Positions 26,006 through 35,001 are shown, numbered from the stretch's first letter. The stretch is 64,000 nucleotides of DNA from Streptomyces sp. 2114.4 (GCF_900187385.1 NZ_FYEY01000001.1:3348001-3412000); one strand, 5' to 3'. Made by a program: numbers and translations. The notes: generated by a model from the sequence alone, not told the origin.

Positions 26006-27157
26006 ATGGGGGCGACCCTCAAGGACGCTACGGCGATAGCCGGCATCGGGCAGACACCGTTCGCCAAACGACTCGGCGCCTCCGAGAAGACCTTGGCCTG
26101 CCGGGCGATCGTCGCGGCGCTGGACGACGCCGGAATCGCCCCCTCGGAGGTGGACGCCTTCGCCTCCTACACCATGGAGGAGACCGACGAGGTCGAGATA
26201 GCCAAGGCCATCGGCGCCGGGGACGTCACCCACTTCTCCAAGGTCGGCTACGGCGGCGGCGGTTCCTGCGCGACGGTGGCCCATCTGGCCGCCGCCATCG
26301 CCACCGGCCAGGCGAACGTCGGCATCGCCTGGCGGTCCCGCAAGCGCGGTTCGGGACCGCGCCCCTGGAAGAACACCCAGGTCCAGCTGCCCACCCCGGG
26401 ACAGTGGACCCGCCCCTTCGGACTGCTGCGCCCGGCCGACGAGATCGGCATGCTGGCCCGCCGCTACATGCACGAATACGGCGCCACCCGCGACCACCTC
26501 TTCAACGTCGCGCTCGCCTGCCGCAACCGCGCCAACCAGAACCCGGCCGCGATGATGTACGAGCGCCCGCTGACCCGCGAGATGTATATGACCGCCCGCT
26601 GGATCAGCGAGCCGCTCTGCCTCTTCGACAACTGCCTGGAGACGGACGGCGCACTGGCCTGTGTCGTGGTCTCCGCCGAGCGGGCCCGCGACTGCCGGCA
26701 GCGGCCCGTCTACGTCCACTCCGCGGCCCAGGGCCTGCCCGCCCAGCACCACGGCATGGTCAACTACTGGAACGACGACCCGCTCACCGGCCCCGCCTGG
26801 ACCGCCGCCCGGCAGCTGTGGAAGGGCGCCGACCTCGGACCGCAGGACGTCGACGTGGCACAGATCTATGACGCCTTCACCCCCCTGATCCCCCTCTCCC
26901 TGGAGGGATACGGCTTCTGCGGCCGCGGCGAGGGCGCGGCCTTCACCGAGGGCGGCGCGCTGGAGATCGGCGGCCGGCTCCCCCTCAACACCGCCGGCGG
27001 CGGCCTCTCCGAGGCGTACGTCCACGGTTTCAACCTCATCACCGAAGGCGTCAAGCAACTGCGCGGCACCAGCACCGCACAGGTACCCGGCGCCGCCACC
27101 TGCCTGGTCACCGCGGGCGAGGGCGTCCCCACCTCGGCCCTGCTGCTAAGGAGTTGA
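26006..27157 (+). CDS. Ltp2-like thiolase-fold lipid-transfer protein (probable retro-aldolase subunit)
   Basis: A 383-residue thiolase-superfamily protein of the lipid-transfer (SCP2-thiolase) branch. Opens DATAIAGIGQTPFAKRLG. GGGGSCATVAHLAAAIATGQ marks the nucleophile-elbow region with a Cys, while the thiolase G-H-P near the C-terminus is replaced by GLSEAYVHGFN. Tyr288 (QIYDAFTPL) and Tyr338 (EAYVHG) are candidate catalytic residues: Ltp2-type enzymes cleave 17-hydroxy-steroid side-chain CoA thioesters by retro-aldol with tyrosines in a repurposed thiolase site. The next gene encodes a DUF35 protein, the obligate partner in Ltp2-ChsH2. ATG at 26006 has GGAGGT 5 nt upstream; GTG at 25994 would remove that site. 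Confidence 0.88.
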   Translation: MGATLKDATAIAGIGQTPFAKRLGASEKTLACRAIVAALDDAGIAPSEVDAFASYTMEETDEVEIAKAIGAGDVTHFSKVGYGGGGSCATVAHLAAAIATGQANVGIAWRSRKRGSGPRPWKNTQVQLPTPGQWTRPFGLLRPADEIGMLARRYMHEYGATRDHLFNVALACRNRANQNPAAMMYERPLTREMYMTARWISEPLCLFDNCLETDGALACVVVSAERARDCRQRPVYVHSAAQGLPAQHHGMVNYWNDDPLTGPAWTAARQLWKGADLGPQDVDVAQIYDAFTPLIPLSLEGYGFCGRGEGAAFTEGGALEIGGRLPLNTAGGGLSEAYVHGFNLITEGVKQLRGTSTAQVPGAATCLVTAGEGVPTSALLLRS

Positions 27158-27163
27158 TACGCC

Positions 27164-27757
27164 ATGAGCGCCCATGACGCCGTCGAGTCCGCCGAGCCCG
27201 CCGAGTCCACCGAGTCCACCGTGACCGCCCTCTCTGCCCCGTCGGCCGACTCCGCCGAGTCCGTTCGCAACGCCATGTCCCCGATCGTGACACCCGCCAC
27301 TGACAATCGGCCCGACAGCACCGCCGGCCTGCTGCTTCCCGTCGCCGACGACGACGGCGCGCCCTTCTGGGAGTACGCCGCCCAGGGTGAACTGCGCATC
27401 CAGGCCTGCTCCGGCTGCGACGAACTGCGCTTCCCGCCCCGGCCCTGCTGTCCGCACTGCCAGTCGTTCGCCGCGCACTGGCAGCGGATGAGCGGCCGCG
27501 GCCGCATCTGGTCCTATGTGCTGCCGCATCCGCCGCTGCTGCCCGCGTACGCCGCCCTGCCGGGCTACAACGCGATCGTCGTGGAACTGGCCGACGCCCC
27601 GCACATCCGCCTGGTCGGCAACCTCGTCGCCGACGCCGACGCCCCCCTCAACTCCGTCGACCCGGCGCGGCTGCGCATCGGCGCCCCGGTGAAGGCCGCC
27701 TTCCACACCGCGCCGGGAGGCGTGACCGTACCCCGCTGGCTCCTGGAGCGCCCATGA
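27164..27757 (+). CDS. DUF35 Zn-ribbon/OB-fold protein, likely partner of the Ltp2-like protein
   Basis: A 197-residue protein. The core (about 65-197) has the N-terminal helix FWEYAAQGELRIQAC, a rubredoxin-like zinc ribbon C-S-G-C ... C-C-P-H-C, and an OB-fold with GRIWSYVLPHP and NAIVVELADAPHIRLVGNL. It binds acyl-CoA and docks to thiolase-fold enzymes. Residues 1-60 are a Ser/Ala/Glu/Thr low-complexity tail with an E-S-A-E-P-A-E-S-T-E-S-T repeat, longer than usual. AAGGAG before the ATG, 6 bp after the aldolase gene; overlaps the hydratase gene by 4 bp (ATGA). The arrangement strongly suggests a co-produced complex. Confidence 0.88.
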   Translation: MSAHDAVESAEPAESTESTVTALSAPSADSAESVRNAMSPIVTPATDNRPDSTAGLLLPVADDDGAPFWEYAAQGELRIQACSGCDELRFPPRPCCPHCQSFAAHWQRMSGRGRIWSYVLPHPPLLPAYAALPGYNAIVVELADAPHIRLVGNLVADADAPLNSVDPARLRIGAPVKAAFHTAPGGVTVPRWLLERP

Positions 27758-28587
27758 CGATTCGCACCCGGACCGAGGGCGGGGTCGCGCTGGTCACCCT
27801 CGACCGGCCCGAGCGGCACAACGCCATCGACCTCGGCACGGCCGCCGAACTCGCCGCCACCTGGCGGGCATTCCGCTTCGACGACACCGTACGGGCCGCG
27901 GTGGTCACCGGTGCCGGCGGCCGGGCATTCTCCACCGGCCTCGACCGCTCCGCCGCCGACGTCCCCCAGCCGCCCTCGCCCTACTCCCTCGACGACCCAC
28001 TGCTCCACATCGGCCCGAAGGCCAACGACCTGTGGAAGCCGGTCATCGCCGCCGTCGACGGAATGGCCTGCGGCGGCGCCTTCTACCTCCTGGGCGAGGC
28101 CGATTTCCTCATCGCCTCCGAGAACTCCACCTTCTTCGACCCGCACACCACCTACGGGATGGTCAGCGCGTACGAGTCCATCCTCATGGCGCAGCGGATG
28201 CCCCTGGGGGAAGTCGCCCGGATGGCCCTGATGGGGACCGCGGAGCGGCTGGGCGCGGCCCGTGCGTACGAGATCGGACTGGTCTCCGAGCTGACCGCGC
28301 CCGGCGCCGCGGCCGAGGTGGCGCTGCGTCGCGCGGCCGTGCTCGCCGACCGGCCGACCGAACCGGTCCAGGGCACCGTACGCGCCCTGTGGGCGGCCAA
28401 GGAGGCGGCCAGGGCACAGGCCCTAACGCACGCCCCCCAGCTGATCGCGCTGGGCAACCTGCCCCCGGACCGCCAGGCCGGGCTGTTCGCCGCCCGCACG
28501 CGCCACGGCGGCCAGGAGGGCGGGCAGGACAACGGCCAGGACGGCGAGCGGGACGGCAGCCAGGGCAGCGGGCCACTGGTCGGATGA
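27754..28587 (+). CDS. Enoyl-CoA hydratase/isomerase family protein (atypical active site)
   Basis: A 277-residue crotonase-fold protein. VALVTLDRPERHNAID and GRAFSTGLDRSAAD give oxyanion-hole element 1; AAVDGMACGGAFYLLGEADF gives element 2. Where standard hydratases have P-E-x-x-x-G, this one reads FFDPHTTYGMVSAYES, so the first catalytic Glu is His and a different Glu follows nine residues later. It may act as isomerase, hydrolase or lyase rather than hydratase. The C-terminal 25 residues (GGQEGGQDNGQDGERDGSQG) are low complexity. Third gene of the Ltp2-DUF35 operon, translationally coupled. Confidence 0.87.
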   Translation: MTIRTRTEGGVALVTLDRPERHNAIDLGTAAELAATWRAFRFDDTVRAAVVTGAGGRAFSTGLDRSAADVPQPPSPYSLDDPLLHIGPKANDLWKPVIAAVDGMACGGAFYLLGEADFLIASENSTFFDPHTTYGMVSAYESILMAQRMPLGEVARMALMGTAERLGAARAYEIGLVSELTAPGAAAEVALRRAAVLADRPTEPVQGTVRALWAAKEAARAQALTHAPQLIALGNLPPDRQAGLFAARTRHGGQEGGQDNGQDGERDGSQGSGPLVG

Positions 28588-28626
28588 CCCTTACACCGGC
28601 GGGCTCGTTTCCCTTACCCGCACTTC

Positions 28627-28711
28627 TCGCGGGCGTACTTCTCCCCGACCCGATTCCTCTCGGACGTACTTCTCCCAGACGTACTTCTCCCAGACGTACT
28701 TCTCTCGCGGG
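28627..28711. repeat. 15-bp tandem repeat, ACGTACTTCTCCCAG
   Basis: About four units between the hydratase and membrane-protein genes (GGCGTACTTCTCCCC, GGACGTACTTCTCCC, AGACGTACTTCTCCC, AGACGTACTTCTCTC). In frame-preserving multiples of three, but no start, RBS or codon bias on either strand. Confidence 0.6.
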
Positions 28712-28777
28712 CGCGGAGGGTCCGGCGTAGCGTCGGTCACGGAGGATGACCGGACGACTCGAAGCGAGGCGACGCCC

Positions 28778-29773
28778 GTGGTGCGCAACGTTTTGGGGTC
28801 GCTGATCGCCCTCGCCGGAGCGGCGGCCGCCGTATGGAGCCCCTTCCGTCCCTGGTACGACGGCCGTCACGGCAGCGACGTGCGGATCGAAGACCTCTTC
28901 AACGGCATCACCCGCAACGGCGCCGCGCTCTTCGGCTCCGTCCTCCTGCCCATGGCGTTCGCCGCCCTGCTGACCCTGATCGGGGTTGCCCTGCGCTCCC
29001 GGGCGCTGATCACCGTCGCGGGGCTGGTGGTACTCGGTTTCACGATCCTGTGGATGGTCCGCCAGGGGCAGGCCACCAGCGAGCTGACGGCCGGGGCCCG
29101 TGGCCTCGGGGCGGGCGTGGCGAGCGCACTGGGCGGCGGCGCACTGCTGCTGCTCGGCGCCCTGACCATGCGCGGCCGGGGCCGACGGGTCCGTGGCCGC
29201 GGCTATGACGAGCAGCAGTACGACGACGGGCGCTACGGCCCCTCCGCACACGACGACCCCTACGGCCGGCGCGCGCCCTACGACCCGTACACGCCCTACC
29301 CCCCGGGGACGCCCGAGCCATGGGACGCGGGCCGTCCGGGGGCGGAGGAGTGGAACCCCGAGCCATACCCGAGCGGCCCCGGCCCCGGCCCCGGCCCCGC
29401 CGGCCACCCGGCGGGCCCCGCGGCGCCCGGCGGACCCGGCCGCGGCGCCCCCGGCCCGTACGAGGACACCCCCACCTCTCCCCTGCCGGTCACACCGCCA
29501 CCACCACCGCCCGCGCAGCACCAGCAGCCACCCGGTCCACAGCAACAGCCGCAACAGCCCCAGCAGCCACATCCACAGGCGCCACCGCCACCGCCGCCCA
29601 CCATGCCGGCCCATCAGCAGCCCCCCACGCCCCCCGTGGAGTGGGGCAAGGAGCAACGGCAGCCGCCGCACCCCTTCCAGCCCGGACAGGCCGGCCAGGG
29701 CGAGCAGGGTGGCCGGGGCGAGCAGCCCGGACCCTCCCAAGGGCCCGAACAGCCCCCGGAGGACCGGGAGTAG
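28778..29773 (+). CDS. Membrane protein with Pro-rich C-terminal tail
   Basis: A 331-residue protein. The first 130 residues hold about four transmembrane helices (NVLGSLIALAGAAAAVW; FGSVLLPMAFAALLTLIGVA; ALITVAGLVVLGFTILW; GVASALGGGALLLLGAL) with a loop WYDGRHGSDVRIEDLFNG between 1 and 2. From about 135 to the end it is a disordered Tyr/Asp then Pro/Gln/Gly-rich tail (QQPQQPQQPHPQ). No family name recognised. Conserved architecture of this kind is common beside Streptomyces signalling genes; the next gene, converging, is afsK. GTG start, weak GAAGCGAGG upstream. Confidence 0.75.
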   Translation: MVRNVLGSLIALAGAAAAVWSPFRPWYDGRHGSDVRIEDLFNGITRNGAALFGSVLLPMAFAALLTLIGVALRSRALITVAGLVVLGFTILWMVRQGQATSELTAGARGLGAGVASALGGGALLLLGALTMRGRGRRVRGRGYDEQQYDDGRYGPSAHDDPYGRRAPYDPYTPYPPGTPEPWDAGRPGAEEWNPEPYPSGPGPGPGPAGHPAGPAAPGGPGRGAPGPYEDTPTSPLPVTPPPPPPAQHQQPPGPQQQPQQPQQPHPQAPPPPPPTMPAHQQPPTPPVEWGKEQRQPPHPFQPGQAGQGEQGGRGEQPGPSQGPEQPPEDRE

Positions 29774-29887
29774 CGGCGGAACACGGCGAGCTCACGACCA
29801 CCACGTCACAGCCCCGACGTCACCACCGCCACGTCATCACGACCCCGACGTCCCGCCCGCCGCGCCAGGTCACGCCCCCACGCCACC

Positions 29888-32569
29888 TCACGCCCGCCGC
29901 GCCAGCCCCGTCCCCTTGGCGGCGTCCAGCGCGTACACACAGCGGTCCTTGCTGCAGGCGTACACCACACCGCCGACCGCCACCGGCGAGCCGGTGATCT
30001 CGCCGCCGGTCGCCAGCTTCCAGCGCAGCTGGCCGCCCATCGCATCGAGCGTGTAGAGGCAGTGGTCGGCCGAGCCGAAGTGCACCCGGCCCTCCGCGAC
30101 GACCGGTGCGCCGACGACCTCCGCGCCGGCCTGGAACCGCCAGCGCGGGGTGCCGGTCACCGCGTCCAGTGTGTAGAGCGCCTTACCGCTGCCCAGGTGG
30201 ACCGCGCCATGGGCGACCAGTACCGGTTCGGTGGACTGCCGCGCCTCGGTGGCGATCCGCCAGCGGTCGCGGCCGTCCGCCGGGTCCAGCGCGTAGACCG
30301 TGCCGAGGTAGTCCGCCAGATAGACCCCGCCGCCGGTGACGGCCGGGCCGGGGGCGAAGGCGGGCGGGCTCAGGAACACCGCGGGCGCCTCGAAGTGCCA
30401 GCGCACATCGCCGCGGGCGATATCGATCGCCAGCACCCGGGTGCCGGCCACGACGTAGACCACGCCGTCCGACGCGGGCAGCAGCCGTACCGGCACCCCA
30501 CCGCAGGACGCGGCGTCGCCCACCGGGTACGACCAGCGCTCGGCGCCGGTTCGCGCCTCCAGCGCCTTCAGCCGTGCGTCGGCCCAGACGAAGACCGTGC
30601 CGTCGTGCACCACGGGTGCGGCCTCGGCGGTCTCGAAGTCGGTCTGGACGCCACCGGTCTCCCACAGCCGTTCGCCGGTGGCCGCCTCCCAGGCCTGGAC
30701 TCCGCCGCCCCGGGTGCTGGTGACCACGGTCCCGCGGTCGACCTGGAGGGCGTAGACCCAGCCCTCGGTGTGCAGCCGCCAGCGCTCGGCGCCGTCGTCG
30801 GCGTTCAGCGCGTACAGGCTCGGGCCGTCCGAGGCGTGGATCCGGCCGTCCGCGACCGCCATCGCCCAGGCGACGTCACGGGTCTTGAACTTGCGGCGCC
30901 CGCTGGCCACGTCGAGCGCATGCACCTCGAAGGACGTGACGTACAGCAGGTCGTCGGCGACGGCCGGGGTGCCCCACACATCGTTCGACATCCGGAACCG
31001 CCAGGGGCGCCAGCGGCCGGGCTCGGCGGGCGGCGCCTCGGGCGGCGGGGGCGGCGCGGCCTCGCCGCGGGCCGGGCTCTCCGCGGCCGCGGCACCGCCG
31101 GTCGGGCCCTGCGCCGGTACACCGGTCACGGGTCCGGTACCGGGCGGCCGTACCCAGTTCGTCGCGGCACCGGCCTGCCCACGCGGCTGCGGGCCCGGGG
31201 CGTCGGCGCGCGGCCCCGGCCCTATCGGAGCGGCTGAGCCCCCCAGGTGTACGGGACCGGCGGCACCGTCCCCGGAGACGGCCGGCGGCGCGGCGGACAG
31301 TGCGGCGGCGGGGGACGGCGAAGCGGCGGACGACGGCGGGGCGGTGGGCGGCGCCGCGGAGACCGGGGTCACCCGGGCCGCCGAGACGTCCGGGCCGAGC
31401 GCCGCGGGCTGCGGCATCGGGCCGGGGTTGCCACCGCGCGGGTCGGTGCCCCGGTGCGCACCGGGGCCCGCGCCGACATGGCCGGGCCAGCCGGACTCCG
31501 CGCCGACCGGTGCGCTCTCCGGCCGCGGCGGTGCCTGGGCCGGCTGCGCCGCGGGCACCGGAGGCGCCGCGGGCGGGGACGACGGGACGGGCGGATGCGG
31601 CGGCGCGGCACGGCCGGTGCTGCGCCCGGAGCCGGCCCGCTGGCCGCCGTTCGCCACGGTGGAGCGGCCGCCGCGGCGGCCTTCGATGAGCGCCACCGCT
31701 CCGGGCGGCAGCCAGGCCGAGGCGGTACCGCTGTCGTCGCTGCCGGAGCCGAAGAGATGCGGTGCGAGCTGGGACTGCAGATCGGCGGGGGACGGCCGCT
31801 GGCCGGCCTCCATCTGCATACAGGACTCCATCAGCGGCCGCAGTTCGTCCGGCAGCCCGGCCAGGTCGGGCCCCTCACGCAGCAGCATGAAGACGGTCTC
31901 GACGGGGTTGGCGCCGTGGAAGGGCGCATGACCGGTGGCGGCGAAGACCAGCGTCGAGCCGAGGGAGAAGACATCGCTCGCGCCCGTCACGCTGCGCGAG
32001 TCACGGGCCTGCTCGGGCGACATGTAGGCGGGGGTGCCCACGGCGACGTTGGTCATCGTCAGCCGGGTGTTGGACACCCCGGAGGCGATCCCGAAGTCGA
32101 TCACCCGGGGGCCGTCCTCGACGACCAGCACGTTCGACGGTTTCAGGTCACGGTGCACCAGGCCGGCGCCGTGGATGGACTGCAGCGCCTCGGCGATCCC
32201 GGCCGCCAGCCACCGCACCGCCTGGGCCGGGAGCGGCCCGCACTCATTGACTATTTCCTCGAGGGAGGGCGCGGGGACGTAGGCCGTCGCGAGCCAGGGC
32301 ACCGCCGCGCGCGGATCGGCGTCCACCACCGCGGCCGTGTAGAAACCGCTGACCGCGCGGGCCGCCTCGACCTCGCGTGTGAAGCGGACCCGGAACAGCT
32401 GGTCCTCGGCGAGCTCGGTCCGCACGGTCTTGATCGCCACGCGCCGGCCGGACGCCGAGCGCGCCAGATAGACCAGTCCCATGCCGCCGGCCCCGAGACG
32501 GCCGAGCACCTCGAACGGGCCGATCCGCCGGGGATCGTGCTGCGTCAGCTGCTTCAGCTGCTCCACCAC
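29888..32569 (-). CDS. afsK: AfsK-type Ser/Thr kinase with PQQ-like beta-propeller
   Basis: An 893-residue kinase. Kinase domain about 18-275: [19 protein letters not shown] (P-loop), VAIK Lys47, [12 protein letters not shown]sp141, VIDFGIAS Asp158, [12 protein letters not shown]. Residues about 300-550 are a Pro/Ala-rich linker. The last 330 residues are PQQ-type propeller repeats ([48 protein letters not shown]). No transmembrane helix. N-terminal [20 protein letters not shown] matches what I recall of S. coelicolor AfsK, which autophosphorylates, phosphorylates AfsR and is inhibited by KbpA. GTG at 32569, GGGAGGT upstream. Longer than AfsK (about 800), mainly through the linker. Confidence 0.93.
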   Translation of the reverse strand: MVEQLKQLTQHDPRRIGPFEVLGRLGAGGMGLVYLARSASGRRVAIKTVRTELAEDQLFRVRFTREVEAARAVSGFYTAAVVDADPRAAVPWLATAYVPAPSLEEIVNECGPLPAQAVRWLAAGIAEALQSIHGAGLVHRDLKPSNVLVVEDGPRVIDFGIASGVSNTRLTMTNVAVGTPAYMSPEQARDSRSVTGASDVFSLGSTLVFAATGHAPFHGANPVETVFMLLREGPDLAGLPDELRPLMESCMQMEAGQRPSPADLQSQLAPHLFGSGSDDSGTASAWLPPGAVALIEGRRGGRSTVANGGQRAGSGRSTGRAAPPHPPVPSSPPAAPPVPAAQPAQAPPRPESAPVGAESGWPGHVGAGPGAHRGTDPRGGNPGPMPQPAALGPDVSAARVTPVSAAPPTAPPSSAASPSPAAALSAAPPAVSGDGAAGPVHLGGSAAPIGPGPRADAPGPQPRGQAGAATNWVRPPGTGPVTGVPAQGPTGGAAAAESPARGEAAPPPPPEAPPAEPGRWRPWRFRMSNDVWGTPAVADDLLYVTSFEVHALDVASGRRKFKTRDVAWAMAVADGRIHASDGPSLYALNADDGAERWRLHTEGWVYALQVDRGTVVTSTRGGGVQAWEAATGERLWETGGVQTDFETAEAAPVVHDGTVFVWADARLKALEARTGAERWSYPVGDAASCGGVPVRLLPASDGVVYVVAGTRVLAIDIARGDVRWHFEAPAVFLSPPAFAPGPAVTGGGVYLADYLGTVYALDPADGRDRWRIATEARQSTEPVLVAHGAVHLGSGKALYTLDAVTGTPRWRFQAGAEVVGAPVVAEGRVHFGSADHCLYTLDAMGGQLRWKLATGGEITGSPVAVGGVVYACSKDRCVYALDAAKGTGLARRA

Positions 32570-33393
32570 TTGCCTGCCACCTCCCCGTGGGGCGTAAAAA
32601 GAGACTCTCAAAAGCCACGAGCCGCCGAGAGCCACTGCCCCGTGCAGCGTCTCCCCGCCTGCGGCGAGGACTGTCGATACGGCCGTACGCGTGCTGATTG
32701 TTCCTGGCCGGGCCGACGGTTGCGAACCCGGGGCCCGTCCGCCGTGTCACGGCATGCCCTCCGCGGCCGGTACCGGGACCGTTACCCGATGTAACCCAAC
32801 CACGCCTGACGTGCTGCGATACGTCACCTGACGAGTGGATACCACGCGGGTTACCGGCAAGTTACCGATCCACCACGCGCGACACCGCCCGAAGTGCGGA
32901 CGTTCACCACTCCGTTTGACGGGCCTACTGGAGAAGCGGTTCGCCCTCCGCGACGCCCGGTGGCCGTAGTGGCCGTAGTGGCCGTAGTGGCCGCACCGGC
33001 CACAACCATGATGCTCGCCCGGCTGCGCACGCCCTCCCCCGGCCAGTCGCGCCGTCCCCGACAGTCAGGCCATCCCCACCGGCCATGCCATCCCCCCGTT
33101 CCCGGTCATGCCATCCCCCGTCGTCGCTCCCGGCCCAGCGGCTCAATTCTGCGCGTTCGAAGGTCATTTCGGTGTCATGACACCTGGCGTGGCGCCGTAT
33201 CCGGCATCCGGGCAGGCCGGAGAGCCGACCGCCGCGGCAGCCAGATGTCCAAGCTAGCTCCGTTTTGTACGATTCACCCGTCGGGAATTCGCACACGTGA
33301 ACGATTCCGCCGGAGCCTGCGAACGGTGAAGCAGCGGAGCCAATGTTCAACTGACGGCCATCGCGGGACACTTGCCGCGCGGACGGTGACCAC
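32570..33393. repeat. Long intergenic region between afsK and the TetR gene, with a 9-bp repeat
   Basis: About 820 bp without a supported gene. At about 32959-32993 GTGGCCGTA is repeated four times in tandem. GC falls towards 33240-33330. Frames here lack RBS and bias. The region probably holds the afsK promoter, but no clear -10/-35 pair is evident. Confidence 0.5.
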
Positions 33394-33427
33394 TTATCCA
33401 CCAAAGTTGTCCACAGCCTGTTGATAA
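33394..33427. promoter_or_regulatory. Cluster of three DnaA-box-like sites
   Basis: TTATCCACC (33394-33402, +), TTGTCCACA (33407-33415, +; the preferred Streptomyces DnaA box) and TGTTGATAA (33419-33427; TTATCAACA on the minus strand) fall within 34 bp, 160 bp upstream of the TetR gene. No dnaA/dnaN genes are nearby, so this is not oriC; a DnaA-regulated promoter or titration site is possible. Confidence 0.55.
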
Positions 33428-33585
33428 CACTCTTCACCGGTTCGGACCAAGCAGGGCGGCGCGAGGCACGGTCACGGACGGGCCCGCCACCAGCACACTC
33501 ACGGGGGCTGTGCACCCCGAACTCCCCCATCCCCATTTGCAGGCAGCCAAATCGCGCTCCGATCACCCCTCGGTAAGCTGACGGC

Positions 33586-34233
33586 ATGACAGGACAAGTT
33601 CGAACCGTCGACGGCAGAGTTGCCGGCCGCCGCGGACAGGCGACGCGGCAAAAGCTTCTGGACTGCCTCAGTGAAATGCTCAGTTCGTCCCCCTATCGGG
33701 ACGTCAAGGTCATCGATGTAGCCCGAAAAGCGGGGACTTCACCCGCAACGTTCTATCAGTACTTCCCGGACGTCGAGGGCGCCGTCCTCGAAATCGCCGA
33801 GGAGATGGCCAAAGAAGGCGCCACTCTGACCGATCTTGTCGCCGGACGCTCCTGGGTGGGCAAGTCCGCGTGGCAGGCGGCAGAGGACCTGGTCGAGGGC
33901 TTCCTCTCCTTCTGGCGGAAGCACGACGCGATTTTGCGCGTGATCGACCTGGGCGCGGCCGAGGGTGACAAGCGGTTCTACAAGATCCGCATGAAGATCC
34001 TCAATGCCGTCACCAACTCCCTTACGGATTCGATCAAGGAACTGCAGAGCAAGGGCAAGCTCGACAAGGACGTGAGTGCGCCCGCGATGGCCGGCTCACT
34101 TGTCGCGATGCTGGCGGCGGTCGCCGGGCACCAGAAGGGTTTCCAGAGCTGGGGCGTGAAGCAGGCCGAGCTCAAGCCGAATCTGGCGCTGCTGGTGCAC
34201 CTCGGCGTCACCGGCAAGAAGCCGACCAAATAG
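33586..34233 (+). CDS. TetR-family transcriptional regulator
   Basis: A 215-residue repressor-type protein. HTH at about 25-70 (QKLLDCLSEMLSSSPYRDV, then VIDVARKAGTSPATFYQYFP, where T-F-Y-Q-Y-F is the recognition-helix end). The ligand-binding domain (about 75-205) is helical and hydrophobic, suiting an acyl-CoA or other lipophilic effector. It is the only TetR protein in the window, in the middle of the 14 palindromes, so it is the leading candidate regulator. A weak palindrome-like sequence (33578-33592, CTGACGGCATGACAG) overlaps its own start codon. ATG at 33586 lacks a strong RBS. A hairpin terminator lies downstream. Confidence 0.88.
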   Translation: MTGQVRTVDGRVAGRRGQATRQKLLDCLSEMLSSSPYRDVKVIDVARKAGTSPATFYQYFPDVEGAVLEIAEEMAKEGATLTDLVAGRSWVGKSAWQAAEDLVEGFLSFWRKHDAILRVIDLGAAEGDKRFYKIRMKILNAVTNSLTDSIKELQSKGKLDKDVSAPAMAGSLVAMLAAVAGHQKGFQSWGVKQAELKPNLALLVHLGVTGKKPTK

Positions 34234-34407
34234 CGAAGAGCGAATAGCAGCGAATAGCGAAGCCACCGAGAATGCCTCCGGGAAGACATCCGAGGAAGAG
34301 GAAGCGGCCGATGAAGCTGCTACCGAGACTTCCGCACCTCGAAGTCCCGGAGTTGTCGGGGTGGTTCGCCGTCTGTCCGGTATCCGTCCTGCCATAGCTG
34401 TACCGCA

Positions 34408-34462
34408 CACACAGCGGGCGTCGCGCGGCCCCTCCGGGGTTCGCCGCGGCGCCCGCTGTGTG
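34408..34462. terminator. Bidirectional hairpin between convergent TetR and deazaflavin genes
   Basis: CACACAGCGGGCG (34408-34420) pairs perfectly with CGCCCGCTGTGTG (34450-34462) around a GC-rich loop. It stands between two convergent genes and can terminate both. The remainder of 34234-34530 has no supported gene. Confidence 0.75.
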
Positions 34463-34530
34463 CATGAGGAAACGGAGGGACGAGGTAAAGCGGAGGGGCA
34501 AGGGCCAAGCCCCGCTGCGCACCGGCCGGC

Positions 34531-35001
34531 TCACCGCCGCTCCAGCCGGAAGAGCCGGATCTCCCGCGCCACCCGCGCCTGATACGTGGCGTACGGCGGC
34601 CAGAACGCCAGCGCCGCCCGCCAGGCCTGCGCACGTTCCTCCCCGGTGAGCAGCCGCGCCCGCACCGGGATGTCCCGGCCGCGCCAACTCACCTCGGCCT
34701 CCGGGTTCTTCAGCAGGTTGCCGGTCCACGCCGGATGCCCCGGCCGCCCGAAGTTGCTGCCGACCAGCAGCCAGCCGCCGTCCTCTTCCGGCAGGCACGC
34801 CAGCGGAGTACGCCGCGGCAGCCCGCTCCTGGCTCCGGTCGCGGTCAGCACCACACCGGGCAGCATCCGGGCGCTGAGCAGCACCTTTCCGCGGGTCAGA
34901 CGGTGCACCGCACGGTCCAGAGCGGGGATGACGTGCGGTGCGGTCCGGGCGAACGTACGGGTCGCGGAGACCTTCTGGAGCCATCGCTCGCCCCGCGGCA
35001 T
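34531..35001 (-). CDS. Nitroreductase/deazaflavin (F420)-dependent oxidoreductase, Ddn-like
   Basis: A 156-residue split-barrel protein of the F420H2-dependent quinone reductase (Ddn) family. VVLTATGARSGLPRRTPLAC and WLLVGSNFGRPGHPAWTGNL are the hallmark strings, with KNPEAEVSWRGRDIPVRARLL and RAALAFWPPYATYQARVAR completing the domain. It may reduce a quinone or enone with F420H2. Its ATG overlaps the stop of the acyl-CoA dehydrogenase gene (TGATG), so it is co-transcribed in the palindrome-controlled unit, matching the F420 theme of the LLM genes. Confidence 0.9.
   Translation of the reverse strand: MPRGERWLQKVSATRTFARTAPHVIPALDRAVHRLTRGKVLLSARMLPGVVLTATGARSGLPRRTPLACLPEEDGGWLLVGSNFGRPGHPAWTGNLLKNPEAEVSWRGRDIPVRARLLTGEERAQAWRAALAFWPPYATYQARVAREIRLFRLERR

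Noticed and set aside
28627..28711. Possible peptide-coding repeat (minus-strand K-Y-V-W-E repeats)
   Set aside because: No start with RBS, and only about 65 residues with no bias.
34232..34400. Shifted frame after the TetR stop with acidic Glu/Ala codons
   Set aside because: No slippery site or RBS seen; the normal TetR end is plausible, so no frameshifted extension is claimed.
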